In this document: positions 52,184 through 64,000 of the stretch, piece by piece | Position numbering within the stretch: the first letter of the stretch is position 1 | How the letters are laid out: the number at the start of each line of letters is the position of its first letter | Assembly: GCF_020921035.1 (NCBI RefSeq) | Contig: NC_063159.1 | Span: forward strand, 5,992,501-6,056,500 | Origin: Rhodamnia argentea | Lineage: Eukaryota > Streptophyta > Magnoliopsida > Myrtales > Myrtaceae | Length of the DNA stretch: 64,000 bases | Reading direction: 5' to 3' | The notes under the pieces: model-generated | Databases searched by the model: none | The model's input: the letters and a program-made list of their open reading frames with translations, nothing else | Told to the model about the DNA's origin: nothing | Program-made: the position numbers and the translations under genes

Positions 52184-52808
52184 ATATGATGATAAAGTCT
52201 ATGCTTTTTCACATGAAGTCTAGGTACGTTGCTATTGGGAGTTGCCGAAAGATAGAATGAACTCTATAACATGTCATGGTTTTATAAAATCATATTCATA
52301 GTGATCATGTGAGGCCTTGAAAATGAAAAGTTCAAGCTCGTAGTGCTCTAGGTTTCTATTGTTCAAGAACTTGATTATGGATCTAAGTCCCAATGTCTAT
52401 TCAGGCATCATTTGATCGACTAGTTGAGTTGTTAACTCAATTCTGCAATCGGAGCATAACATCTTTGAATAACAAAGTTTAATAGCATACAAATGCCTTT
52501 GACTTTATAAAAATTTTTGGGTTTGATGTTTCTAAATTCTTCTAGAGTCATGACTTGTCTTTCTAATGCAAACATTTAATGAATATATGGTTGGTTTTGC
52601 ATATTTATTTGTTATGATACCTACTTTTATGTGGATGGTTTCAAAGTAACAACAAACTTGAGAACTTAGCTCATCCTATGAGCGCAAATTCACAGACACA
52701 AGTTTCCAATATGTGCCTTGCAATGACTCATTATTCTTGCATCTAGATTTCAAGAGGTGTGATAATTGGATGAATTGCTATAACGTATAGTAACTTTATC
52801 ATGGGCAG

Positions 52809-53086
52809 GTCCAGTGGAGCTCAAAGCTGTAGGAGTTTCTATTTCCATATTTAATCAAGCTTTAAACATTACTATATACCCTCTAGCTGGTATAACAACT
52901 TCATTTGTCATCGAAGAGGAAACTGTTGAAAAAATATGTGTGGACCTAGTAGAAAATGAAAATCCTAAAATTGCTCAACTAAGAACATAGAAATGAAAGA
53001 GCTAATGCCTGATGATGAAATACTTGAGAAATGGGAAAGAGATCCCACCAGCAACTATGAAGTATAAGATTTGTTTCGAGTAGAAG
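52809..53086 (+). pseudogene. MATE exon 2, right copy 1
   Basis: It reads PVELKAVGVSISIFNQALNI, then YPLAGITTSFVIEEETVEK. A one-base loss after 'aatcctaaa' leads to an early stop. The acceptor gggcag and donor gtacgt are intact. Confidence 0.75.
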
Positions 53087-53458
53087 GTACGTTATCTCGA
53101 GAGACTATTTAGAATCTATTGTCAAGCGATATGGGACAATACTTCAACACTCCTTCTCCCATACAATAATTAAACACCCATTTTCGTATGCAATTCACGC
53201 ACAAGCTGGATTACAAACAACACGTGGAATGAAATTTTGACCACACCACGTGAAATTTGACTAATAGGATAGCAGTTTTATGTGGATGGTTTGAAAGTAA
53301 CAACGAATTTGTCAACTTAGCTCATTCTATGAGGGCAAGTTCACAAACACAAATTTTCATTTGCTCCTTAAAATGACTTACCGTACTTGCATCTAGACTC
53401 CAAGAAGTGTGATAATTGGATGGACAATATAACATATAGTAACTTTGTCATGGGTAGG

Positions 53459-53734
53459 TTTAGTGGAGCTCATAGCTGTAGGAGTTTCTATTTTAATTTT
53501 AATCAAGCTTTGAACATTACTACATACCCTCTACTTGTGTAACAGCTTTGTTTGCCGTCGAGGAGGAAGCTGTGGGAAAAACATGTGGTGACCTGGTAGA
53601 AGAAGAAAACCCTAAGGATTGCTCAACTAATAACACATACATGAAAGAGTTGATTTCTAATGATGAAATGCTTGAGAAATTGGAAAGAATTTCCACCAAA
53701 AATGGTGAAATAAAAGATTTAGCTCCACCAGAAG
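53459..53734 (+). pseudogene. MATE exon 2, right copy 2
   Basis: Frame loss occurs near 'attttaattttaatcaag'. The second half is open and reads EEEAVGKTCGDLVEEENPKD, then ELISNDEMLEKLERIS. The donor GT has become GC (gctatg). Confidence 0.72.
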
Positions 53735-54177
53735 CTATGTTACCTTTGAAGAGTATTTAGGATCCATGGTCAAGCGACGTGGGGCAATACATCAACACGC
53801 TCTCTTTTCATGTGCAATTCACATACAAGTTGGATTACAATGTGTGACAATACTTCAACATCCCTTCTCACATGTAATAATTCAACATACACTCATGTGC
53901 AATTCACGTGCAATTCATGCGCAAGTTGGATTACGAATGACACGTGGAATTTGAATAATGAGATAGAACTTTTATGTTGATGTTTTAAGTAATAATGAAT
54001 TCAAGGACTTAGCTCATCCTAATAATGAATTCGAGGACTTAGCTCATCTTGTGAGGGCGAGTTCAAAAACAGAAGTTTCCAATCTGTGCCTTACAATAAC
54101 TTATTGTAGTTGCATCTAGACTACAAGAGGTGTGATAATTTAATGGACACTACAACATATAACTTTGTCATGAGCAG

Positions 54178-54454
54178 GTCTAGTGCATTTGCAACTACAG
54201 GAGTTTGTATTGCTAGATTTAATCAAGTTTTGAACATTACCACATGTTCTCCGGCCTGTATAACTATTTCATTTGTCTCCAACGAGGAAATTGTTGCAAA
54301 AACATGTGTTGACCTTGCAGAAGATGAAATCCTAAGAATCGCTCAACGAAGAACATACAAATGAAACAATTGAAACCTGATGATTAAATGATTGAGATTT
54401 TGGAAAGAGGTTCCACTAGTAATGGTGAAATAAAATATTTAGTTCCAGCAAAAG
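54178..54454 (+). pseudogene. MATE exon 2, right copy 3
   Basis: It reads ATTGVCIARFNQVLNITTCS, then SFVSNEEIVAKTCVDLAEDE. The frame breaks before the KEL region. The acceptor gagcag and donor gtatgt are present. Confidence 0.72.
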
Positions 54455-54776
54455 GTATGTCATCTCTTAGGAACATTTGCATCCAATGTCAAGCGATGTG
54501 AGACAATATTTCAACACCCCCTTTCATGTGCAAATTGGATTATGGTGTGAGACAATACTTCAATACCCCATTTCATATGGAATTTGACTGATGGCATAGC
54601 ATTTTTTTGTGAATGGTTTCAAAGTTACGATGACTTAGCCCACCCTATGAGGTCAAGTTCACACACGCAAGTTTCCAATATGTACCTGAGAATGACTCCT
54701 TACACTTGTATATAGACTTTAAGAGGTGTGATAATTGGATGGGCACTATAAAATATATTAACTTTGTCAGGGGTAG

Positions 54777-55050
54777 GTCATGTGGAGCTCGCAGCTGTAG
54801 GAGTTTCTATTTCTAAATTTATTCAGGAATATTACTACATATCTGCTGGCCTATATAAGAACTTCATTTGTCGCCAAAGAGGAAACTGTTGGAAAAACGT
54901 GTGCCGACTTGGAAAAAGATGAAAACCCTAATAATTGCTCAACTAAAAACATAGAAATGAAAGAGTTGATGCCTAATGATAAAATGCAAGAGAAATTGGA
55001 AAGAGGTTCCACCTAAAACTATGAAGTAAAAGCCTTAGTTCCAACAAAAG
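54777..55050 (+). pseudogene. MATE exon 2, right copy 4 (outermost)
   Basis: A deletion in the FNQALN region distinguishes it. Later text reads EETVGKTCADLEKDENPNNC. The acceptor is gggtag and the donor gtacgt. It mirrors left copy 4 in position. Confidence 0.7.
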
Positions 55051-55518
55051 GTACGTTTTCTATAAAGAGCATTTAGGACCCATTATTAAGCGATGTAGGA
55101 AAAATACTTCAACACCCTCTCTCACGTGCAAATCTACGTGCAACCCAAATTACGATGTATGACAACACTTCGACACCCCCTGTCGCATACAATTCTTCAA
55201 CGCCTCCTGTCATGTGCAATACTTCAATACTCCCTCTAACGTGTAATTCATGTGCACGACAAATTATGAACAACACATGGAATTAAATTTTGACTACGAA
55301 ACCTGGAATTTGACTAATGTAATGGAATTTTATGTGGATGTTTTCAAAGTAGAAATGAAATTAAGAACTGAACTCATTCTATGAGGGCAAGTTCACAAAC
55401 ACAAGTTTTTAATCCGAGCCTTACAATGACTCATTTTTGGAATAAGGACATGAGAACTGCCGAAAGTTTTTTACGAGGCTTGCTTTAGTGCCAAAATTTT
55501 TGCTGACTCACTTAGAGC

Positions 55519-55804
55519 GCGCATAACAACACTCCTAAAGTAGAATTTATGCTCTATAAGTGCTTCTGGAGTAAAAATCCATTTGTCAACACAACTGGAG
55601 CATAAATCTATTTAGTTACGCAAATTCATTTTTCTACTTCTGGAATTTTTTTTTTTTTTTTGCTCCTGAAGGAGTTTAGGAGCTACTTAAAGAAGTAAAA
55701 TTACTTCTCCCCAAAAGTAGAAAAATCAACTTTAAGAGGCAGTAGTAGAAAAATCAACTTCCGTCCAGAAGTTGATTTTTAGGGCATAAGTGTTGCAATG
55801 CACA
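55519..55804. mobile_element. Foldback MITE with GCATAACAACACT-type ends
   Basis: The left end GCATAACAACACT pairs with the reverse complement of the right end (GCATTGCAACACT). Interior 'agaagttgatttttag' and 'gaaaaatcaacttccg' pair within the right half. It is about 285 bp with no ORF. It is related to the ends of 10530-11520. Confidence 0.55.
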
Positions 55805-58800
55805 CCCTTTAAGTGCCAAATCGGATAAAAAACTATCATACCTCCGGCGACAAATTCGGGCACAAATATAAAGTGGCTTTTTTAATTAAATTACAGGGAT
55901 CTAATGAAAAAGAAGAAGAAGAAACTCCACATGCAAAAGTCAAATTATTTTATACTTTACTCCATGAAAATTGCAAGTGACAGCGCAATTCTCTTGTCTT
56001 CTTCCTCCTAACGACGCAATCCAGCTTCTCCATCATTTCCCTTGTCACACCTTTGATGCCCAAGCGTTACTTCTTGAGTCTTTCTATCACGTCTTGCTCG
56101 ACCACAGTACATGGTACAACCGCGAGGTGGGCTATCAATTCATTGCCGAGAAGCCCTCTCTCTTAATTGTCAGGTGAATAGGAATGTAATTGATTTGGTA
56201 TTTTTGGTGTTTTTCATTAAAATTCGAAATTAAAGATTAACAAAAAGTAATTATCTATGGTAAGACATGATCTAATTTAAAAATTAACTTATCTTAAATT
56301 TCAACCTAAATCAAAGTATTATCTTAACTATATATCATACCATAGCATGCATATTCTATCCAAATAAACTAATTTATCATATCAGGAAAGTTTAAATTAG
56401 AATCTTATCCCAAACCATCCTATCAGGAAACTTTCAAAATCTAACTCTATCCTAAACTACCAATTTAATGTTTTTGGTATTTTCGAAATTAGGAAAGAAT
56501 CAAATTAAATTGCAATCTATATATATAGATAAACATTCATGCAAATCAAACCAGCATCAAATCATATCCGCATCAATCGAATCGCATCAGATAATCAGCA
56601 TCGTGTTTGAAACCACTCAATCCATCTAAATTCTGAGAGAGACAAAATCGACGAATGGTATACACGGCCGCGAATTGTATCTTGGGCATGAGATCAGATT
56701 GTCGACCATATGCATGTTGTTAAATTAAGAAAATTTCCAAAGTTGTGTAATCCCTAAACTCGCAATGGATAATGCATAGATCACGACATGTTCAAATTAC
56801 GCAACAAAATATCATTCAAATCAGATAAGGAAATCACATACTTTCTCGACCATCAAAGATAGTGGCCGGCAGTGAGCCTCGCAGTGTGGCCGGCTTGGTG
56901 GTTCTCGACCGAGGAGAGACGAATCGGTAGGGCGTGTTGCGGCTATTGGGCACACGAGATGATGAGTTGGTGCAGGAGTTCATTGACAATATCGATCCTG
57001 GATTGCGATGAATGCCAAGAGACTTTCTCAATTCTAAAGACTGCACCCGCCGAGACCTCTTTACACATAATCACACATCGGAATTTTTATCGCTTGCATT
57101 CTCCTTGTTTGTGAATGATCCAAAGTGTACTCGTTCATAACTTTCTAGCCGATTCACTCACGAGTCATCACCTGCACGCAAAAAAAAAAAAAAAAAGAAA
57201 CTTTCTTTGTTCTATTTTAGCAACAACCCTCCAGTGAACACGACGTCCTGAGATCTCTAACGCAGCTATGAGCAATTGGCTCGGTGAAGACTAGCTCACA
57301 GAGGGTCTTGGTCTCTGACGGCAAGGTTCGCGGTTCAACAGACAGCCGGAGCTACTGGTCTTAGAACGCGGCTCTGTGATGCTCTCAGCGACGAACAGCA
57401 ACAGCTCGTCGATGACAGGATTTGGCCTAAGAAAACCTGGAAAATCTGCTGGGAATTAGTTAGGTGCGTCTGAGTTTCGTAAACAAGCCAGAAAAAGATG
57501 AGCTAGGGTTGTAGAATTGGCCGTGTATTCTGTTGTGTGGCCTCCTCTTGTTGCGAACGAAGCCCCCCTTTTCTAGGGTTTTCTTAAGCAGATAACTTTC
57601 TTATATTGACTTTTGAAATATGCCCTTTCCTTTGACAGTTGGAGACCCCGCCCTTATCTCTTACAATTTAAATATCAGATCAAAATTTTCTTCAAATTTT
57701 AATCCATGAGCACATCTCAATTAATCGTTAAGTATAGAACCTTAGGTCTATCCACCTCCGGTCCAATTAAAATGGAATGAATTTATCTATATCTTGAACG
57801 CTCATAAAATTATATTCGAATCTATTAATATTTTTGTTTAGGAGCTGAGGTTGGTTCTTGATTTTTCATGCAATACATTTAGTCAAAATTTTAGTGTCAA
57901 TAAAGATTTAGGACTGAAATGGTACAAATGCAATAGGTTTATGAATTTTTTGTACTATTCCCAAATACAAAAGGTCGCGAACAGTCTAATCTTGTACACG
58001 AAGTCTGGAACTTGTTCACAGGTGAAGTTTTGGAAAAAATTCTCTCTCAATACTCATGGAAAACGTGAATGGATGGTCCATGGTACTCGCTCTTGTTCGA
58101 CGCGAGTTCTCCCACGACCTTATCGCCCACAATGTTAGCGGGTTCAATTAATTAATAGAGATTTTCTATCTAAATGGAGTTGCCACTAACTTATTTGGGG
58201 TGGGATAAGAGCCAAGTGAAACATGGGAGGACACTTCACTTCCTATGAATAAGTGATCTAGCGCCGTCAAACTTGGTTACATTAATTATCTAGCTAGCGC
58301 TCTTTTGGTGCCTCTTCTCGTTTTATTCTGAAGACCTAAATCATATGGTCTTGTTCATTTTAAGCACCTAAGTACAACCTACTAAATGCTCATGTATGGT
58401 TATTTACGAAACGTGTAACAATCCAAATACATGAAAATGTGCATCCATAAAATCAAAGTGCGGAAAAATAAACCTGATATCACATCGAACAAAGTACTTA
58501 CATGGCCTCATTACTTGAGCCATGGGACATGTACCCCGTTAGTAGCATGTACTTCTCTTATTGAGATCCTAAGTCTAGTTTAACCTAGGGTGCCACTACC
58601 ACCAAACGTTCGAATTTGAATAAACATCAACGTGTATCCCCATAAACCATCAAATTCACTCTTGAACCAAGTCAAAATCTATCAAATCTGTCATCAACAA
58701 GCATCAATCAACATAATTTGAGTAACTAGGTTTCCGTATTTGCCCAATTTTACCACTTATGTTCGCCATTCCTAGACTGCCTTCCCGACCTTCGATTTAG

Positions 58801-60076
58801 ATGATTCACAAATACTTAGAAAGCCTTTTGAATTGATTTCACTTCATTAATTTACGACTTTTACTGATTTTCCCCAAGTTCACGATACTTTCACTTTTTT
58901 GTAACTAGTCACTATGATCCGGAAGATGAACCTTCCTAGAGACACGGGGATTATGGGTCCAATTGGAATGACCTAATTAGCTCCTAATGGAACGGATGAC
59001 CTATCATTAGATAGCTCTTTAGGCCTATTTTATTTCTGTAGTGTATGATTTTGGCCAATTATAACTGTAAAGGCATGAAGTTTTATATTTCCCGCAACAT
59101 TTCACTCGGCTCCCTGAACCTAGTCTTTTTCGAAAGATGACCAGACTTACGGGGAGGAATTTTCCAGACATAATGGCTAATGAGCTCCAATTGAGGCATA
59201 GTACCTACCAATATAAAAGCATTTTAAGTCCTCTTTGATCCATGAGCTCTTGATTTTTCCATATTTTGACCTTAGCTAGATGAAATTTCAAATTCCTACA
59301 ATATGCCGCTGACTTCTATTAACAACTAACCACAGCATGCATTCAAGACGTTTCAGCAACAAAATATAGAATCATTCAACGAGAAAATAACGTGAAATCA
59401 ACATATCGGCCTCCCACAAAAGCATGTGGACTAATGTAATCAAGATGAGAACAAGTCGTAGTCAAATTCATAATCCAAAAGCGAAAATTTTAGGAAATTT
59501 AAATAATAAACCACGCCTTTATTTTAACAGTTTAACTTTAAAAATAGTTGACAATGATTCCACAAAATCTCACATAATATTAAATTATGAGATCCTCAGT
59601 TTAAATTTAAAAGTCTAGCCTACACGTGAGTGGAAGTATTCAAATATTTAAAAAAAAATCTATATAAATTGTTGACAATGTACCACACGTGTACATGGAA
59701 CCCACCTGAATTTGAATCATTTTTAACTTTAACTCGAGCCATTTGTTTATGGTTTCACTCCACAGCCGCTCTCTCATCAAAAGTCTCCAATATAAAATCT
59801 AGAAATTCTTAGTCAAAGTATGAATATACAACATGATTGTGCGTTCTTTCTTCCATTTGGTAGGATACCAACCTAAAAAATGAATAAAACTACATTGACC
59901 AAATTGATGCAATAATAAACTCCAATGCCTAAGACTAATTGAACCTTGCATGACCGATTCAATTAAGTATTATGATCTCATTTCTTGCATTGGTGGGCAT
60001 GATTAACACGCGAGCCTGCACACGGATTCTTGCATGACAAGATCTCTTTTGGCCAAGTCCAAGGAAACATAAAAAG
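55805..60076. other. Long intergenic region without a recognised gene
   Basis: Short ORFs at 55971-56177, 56872-57114, 57851-58138 and 59424-59812 show no domain. The text around 56250-56460 resembles the subterminal part of the 20170-21059 element. A poly-A tract is at 57180-57196. A stretch at about 58160-58300 ('ggagttgccactaact') resembles retrotransposon remnants, but no ORF supports this. Confidence 0.4.
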
Positions 60077-60109
60077 TCTCTCTCTCTCTCTCTCTCTCTC
60101 CTATAAATA
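60077..60109 (+). promoter_or_regulatory. (TC)n tract directly joined to a TATA box
   Basis: An uninterrupted (TC)n run (60077-60101) ends at TATAAATA (60102-60109), which is 117 bp upstream of the peroxidase ATG at 60219. Pyrimidine patches near core promoters are common in plants, but this one abuts the TATA box itself. Confidence 0.7.
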
Positions 60110-60218
60110 CAGAAGTGAGAAATCCGAAAACTCCACAAAGCTAGCTCGAAAGCACCATCAATTGAAGCAGAATTACTCCTAGTCTCGCTCCAATCCTTGC
60201 TAACTCCAAAAGCCAAAC

Positions 60219-61473
<1,255 letters not shown>

Positions 61474-63506
61474 AGTGGCTGTTCGTTCAAATCGTACATT
61501 CTTAATTGTCTATTCATGGTATTGGTTTGCTCTGGTTTATTCAGATGTGTTGTTTAATAATGGAGTTAAGAGACATTCTTGATTTTCTTTGACCAAGCAC
61601 TGAAGCTTTATGCTCAATGGATGTAAGTATGCCTCAAATATTAGTCAAACGTCTTTCAAGATCTTCTCTTTTTTCCAGCGCTTTCGCAGTGACAAGCGTC
61701 CTTTTAGACCAGGAAAGGGGACAAGCAAATGAATATGGATAAAGGAGTTTAACTCTTCCTTATGCTCGAGAATATATCTCGAGTTCCAACTCGTAAAAAG
61801 AATCCGATCCAAGTAGAAATTCTTTGTCGAAAAAAGACTTATGGTCTAAGGTCTGAACGAGTAACAAGTTATTGAAAAAGATTTCTTGTAGGAGTTGGAT
61901 AGGTTATCTAGTTTGAGTCTACAAGCCACATAAGAACATGTAAAAATGGAATTCTTTCAAGTTATTACACACTAAAGCAAACAAGAGCAATGTGTCTAGA
62001 TGAACATACATTGTGTTAAAAACATTCCCACATCGAAAAATTGGCGTGGTGTAAAGTAATTAATACATTTTTTTTTTTGGGGTAAGGTAAGTAATTAATA
62101 CATTTTTTTTTTGGGTAAAGGTAATTAATACATTTTTGTTGTCTCATAACTCATTTATTTATATTTTTTAGCAAAGGTGGATCCAAATTGATATGTTGAC
62201 TAGCTTAGACTTGGCTCCCTCTTGGTGGTCTTCCCAATGGTATTAGTGACAAGGATTAATTGGCGATCCACTCTCAAAGTGTATCGGTGTTTGCTAAAAG
62301 TATCTAAGGGAAACAATCTTTGGCAAGTTTCATGGTTGAAGAAACCTGGAATGAAATTGGGTCGTTGTGGTGTAGTAAAGAGGTCTTCATGGAAGCCTTT
62401 ATGGTTTGATTTGGAGAAAGAGATCATGGATGAAAAGTGAGCATTGGAGATTTGCAAGTTGTGCTAGAAAAAATCTTACATCGGAGAATAGATATGGTGT
62501 AGAGTGGTTATATTTTAGTTGGCTTGTAACTTATCGGATTAAAGTTTTTCAGGTAAAGGTGGCCCAATTGCATATGTTGACGAGTTTAGACTTGAGTTTC
62601 CTCGTGCTGATCTCCCACATATATGTATTAAACTTCTATTGCCCCATCCCAATAAATAATATCAGAGCCGATGGTTGATTAGTAGCTCACCTCCAATGTG
62701 TATATAAGAGAAATTTCTTGAAATGCAAGTGTGAGATATATTAGAAAAAGTCTTGCATGAGATAATCGATGTAGTACAAAATAGGTGATATATCATAGTT
62801 GGTCTATAACTCAATAATTTAAGTTTTTGAGCAATGGCGACAAGCTCGAACTTGGATTTTCTCTTTGTAATTTTTAAGTGAATTTTTTCTACGAGAAATT
62901 TAAAATAGCACTTTTTGCTTTGGGTGTGATATAGGGCTAGAAACACTTGATTGGTTGAGCAATCGTAAACTTTATATTCTTCGGATTCATTGTGGATTTT
63001 CAATGGCTTGACTCTCCCCGTTAAGTAGGTATCATTACTCCAGTCAAATCGCATAAATTTTTAGTGTTCTTATTGTCCCGTCATTGATTTCTTGTAAATT
63101 TTACATCATGCATTAGACTTGAATTGCAAGTCATAATATTTCACAACCAAGGTTAGACTTTCTACAATGACTAAATATTTTTCCTTTTCTAATCACTATC
63201 TAAATAGATTGTGTTTGCAATATGCCAATTGACAGTGCAAGTGCCTATCAAATCGATAAGTAGATAAAAGATCATATATTTCGAGACAATCTTGAATTTT
63301 GTGCTTAACTATTTAAAGTACATCGAAGCCCTCGAACTTTTTTTTTCGCATTTTGATAATCGCTCGATTTCTTGGATTTATGTCATATCATGCCTCACCT
63401 TGAAGAGCCATACTTGCAAGCTCGGGCGTGATGAGCTCAACCGCACCTTCACCTTTAGACAGAGCAGGCCAGCATAACAGTTTTTGTGAGTCACCAAATT
63501 CTTAAA
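61474..63506. other. 3' flank and intergenic with weak tandem repeats
   Basis: The probable 3' UTR covers the first 100-150 bases. Between about 62000 and 62900 diverged copies of a unit recur ('gatatgttgactagctta' and 'catatgttgacgagttta'; 'cttacatcggagaatagata' and 'cttgcatgagataatcgatg'). A 22-26 bp 'taattaatacatttttttt' unit is tandem at about 62058-62135. The ORFs show no domain. Confidence 0.45.
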
Positions 63507-64000
63507 AGAGATTATTATTAATTTTTTGTGGCAAAAAACAAACCGTTAGCATAACAGTCACCCAGAAATTGTTATATAATCAAGGATTAATGCCATGAAA
63601 AATCCTAAAGTGGTACACCTATGACAAATTTACCAAAAACTATTTTTTTTATCACAAAAAACCTCAAAACTTGTACACCTCTGACAAATTTACTCCAAAC
63701 TATTTTTTTGACCACCAAAAATCCTAAACTTGTATATTTGTGACAAATTTACCCCAAACTAATTATTAAAAGAGATTATTATTAATTTTTTGTGGCAAAA
63801 AACAAACCGTTAGCATAACAGTCACCCAGAAATTGTTATATAATCAAGGATTAATGCCATGAAAAATCCTAAAGTGGTACACCTATGACAAATTTACCAA
63901 AAACTATTTTTTTTATCACAAAAAACCTCAAAACTTGTACACCTCTGACAAATTTACTCCAAACTATTTTTTTGACTACCAAAAATCCTAAACTTGTATA
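63507..64000 (+). repeat. 264-bp tandem duplication running off the window edge
   Basis: Copy 1 starts at 63507 and copy 2 at 63771. Over the 230 bases of copy 2 that are visible I see one clear substitution (gaccacc to gactacc). Each copy itself contains three diverged about 60-bp units built on 'tgacaaatttac'. The near identity points to a recent event. Confidence 0.8.

Larger units (their letters stand above)
52010..55050 (+). repeat. Right arm of the MATE-derived inverted repeat
   Basis: The order exon 1, then four exon-2 copies mirrors the left arm. Exon-2 starts lie at 52809, 53459, 54178 and 54777 (spacing 650, 719, 599 bp). Similar spacer text continues beyond the last exon to about 55435. 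Confidence 0.8.

Overview
This is plant nuclear DNA, most likely from a woody eudicot. The genes have short exons with GT-AG introns and plant-type TATA boxes, the intergenic space is AT-rich, and foldback MITEs and solo LTRs are dense. The style of the repeats makes me lean towards Myrtales (Eucalyptus-like), but that is an impression, not something I could test. No bacterial, CRISPR, rRNA or convincing tRNA features were found.

Five genes look intact. (1) 7191-8891, + strand: a four-exon, 151-residue bHLH-like protein with an ACT-like C-terminus and no DNA-binding basic region. (2) 22997-24334, - strand: a single-exon DUF247 protein. (3-5) Three class III secretory peroxidases on the + strand at 40529-43042, 47231-48411 and 60219-61473. 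All three keep both catalytic histidines and all eight conserved cysteines. The first has four exons and one GC-AG intron. The other two have three exons and are close paralogues.

The broken genes are the most interesting part. Between the second and third peroxidases, 48863-55050 is a large imperfect inverted repeat built from the first two exons of a MATE (DETOXIFICATION / FRD3-like) transporter. Two first-exon copies sit head to head around a spacer of about 65 bp. Each is followed outward by four decayed tandem copies of exon 2, spaced 0.6-0.72 kb apart. None of the remaining transporter exons was recognised. A second broken locus, 26541-28935, is a diverged copy of the 3' part of the DUF247 gene, split by two insertions.

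The rest is repeats: solo LTRs at 13137-14066 and 36351-36689 with 4-of-5 target-site matches, a 3.1 kb LTR-like block at 15436-18557, two Mutator-like foldback elements with 9- and 11-bp flanking repeats, many palindromic MITEs, microsatellites, an odd degenerate block rich in TTACCAACT at 11540-13136, and a 264-bp tandem duplication at the right edge.

The peroxidases would act in the cell wall or apoplast (lignin and reactive-oxygen chemistry) and form a loose local cluster. I see no functional link between them and the bHLH-like, DUF247 or MATE loci beyond proximity.
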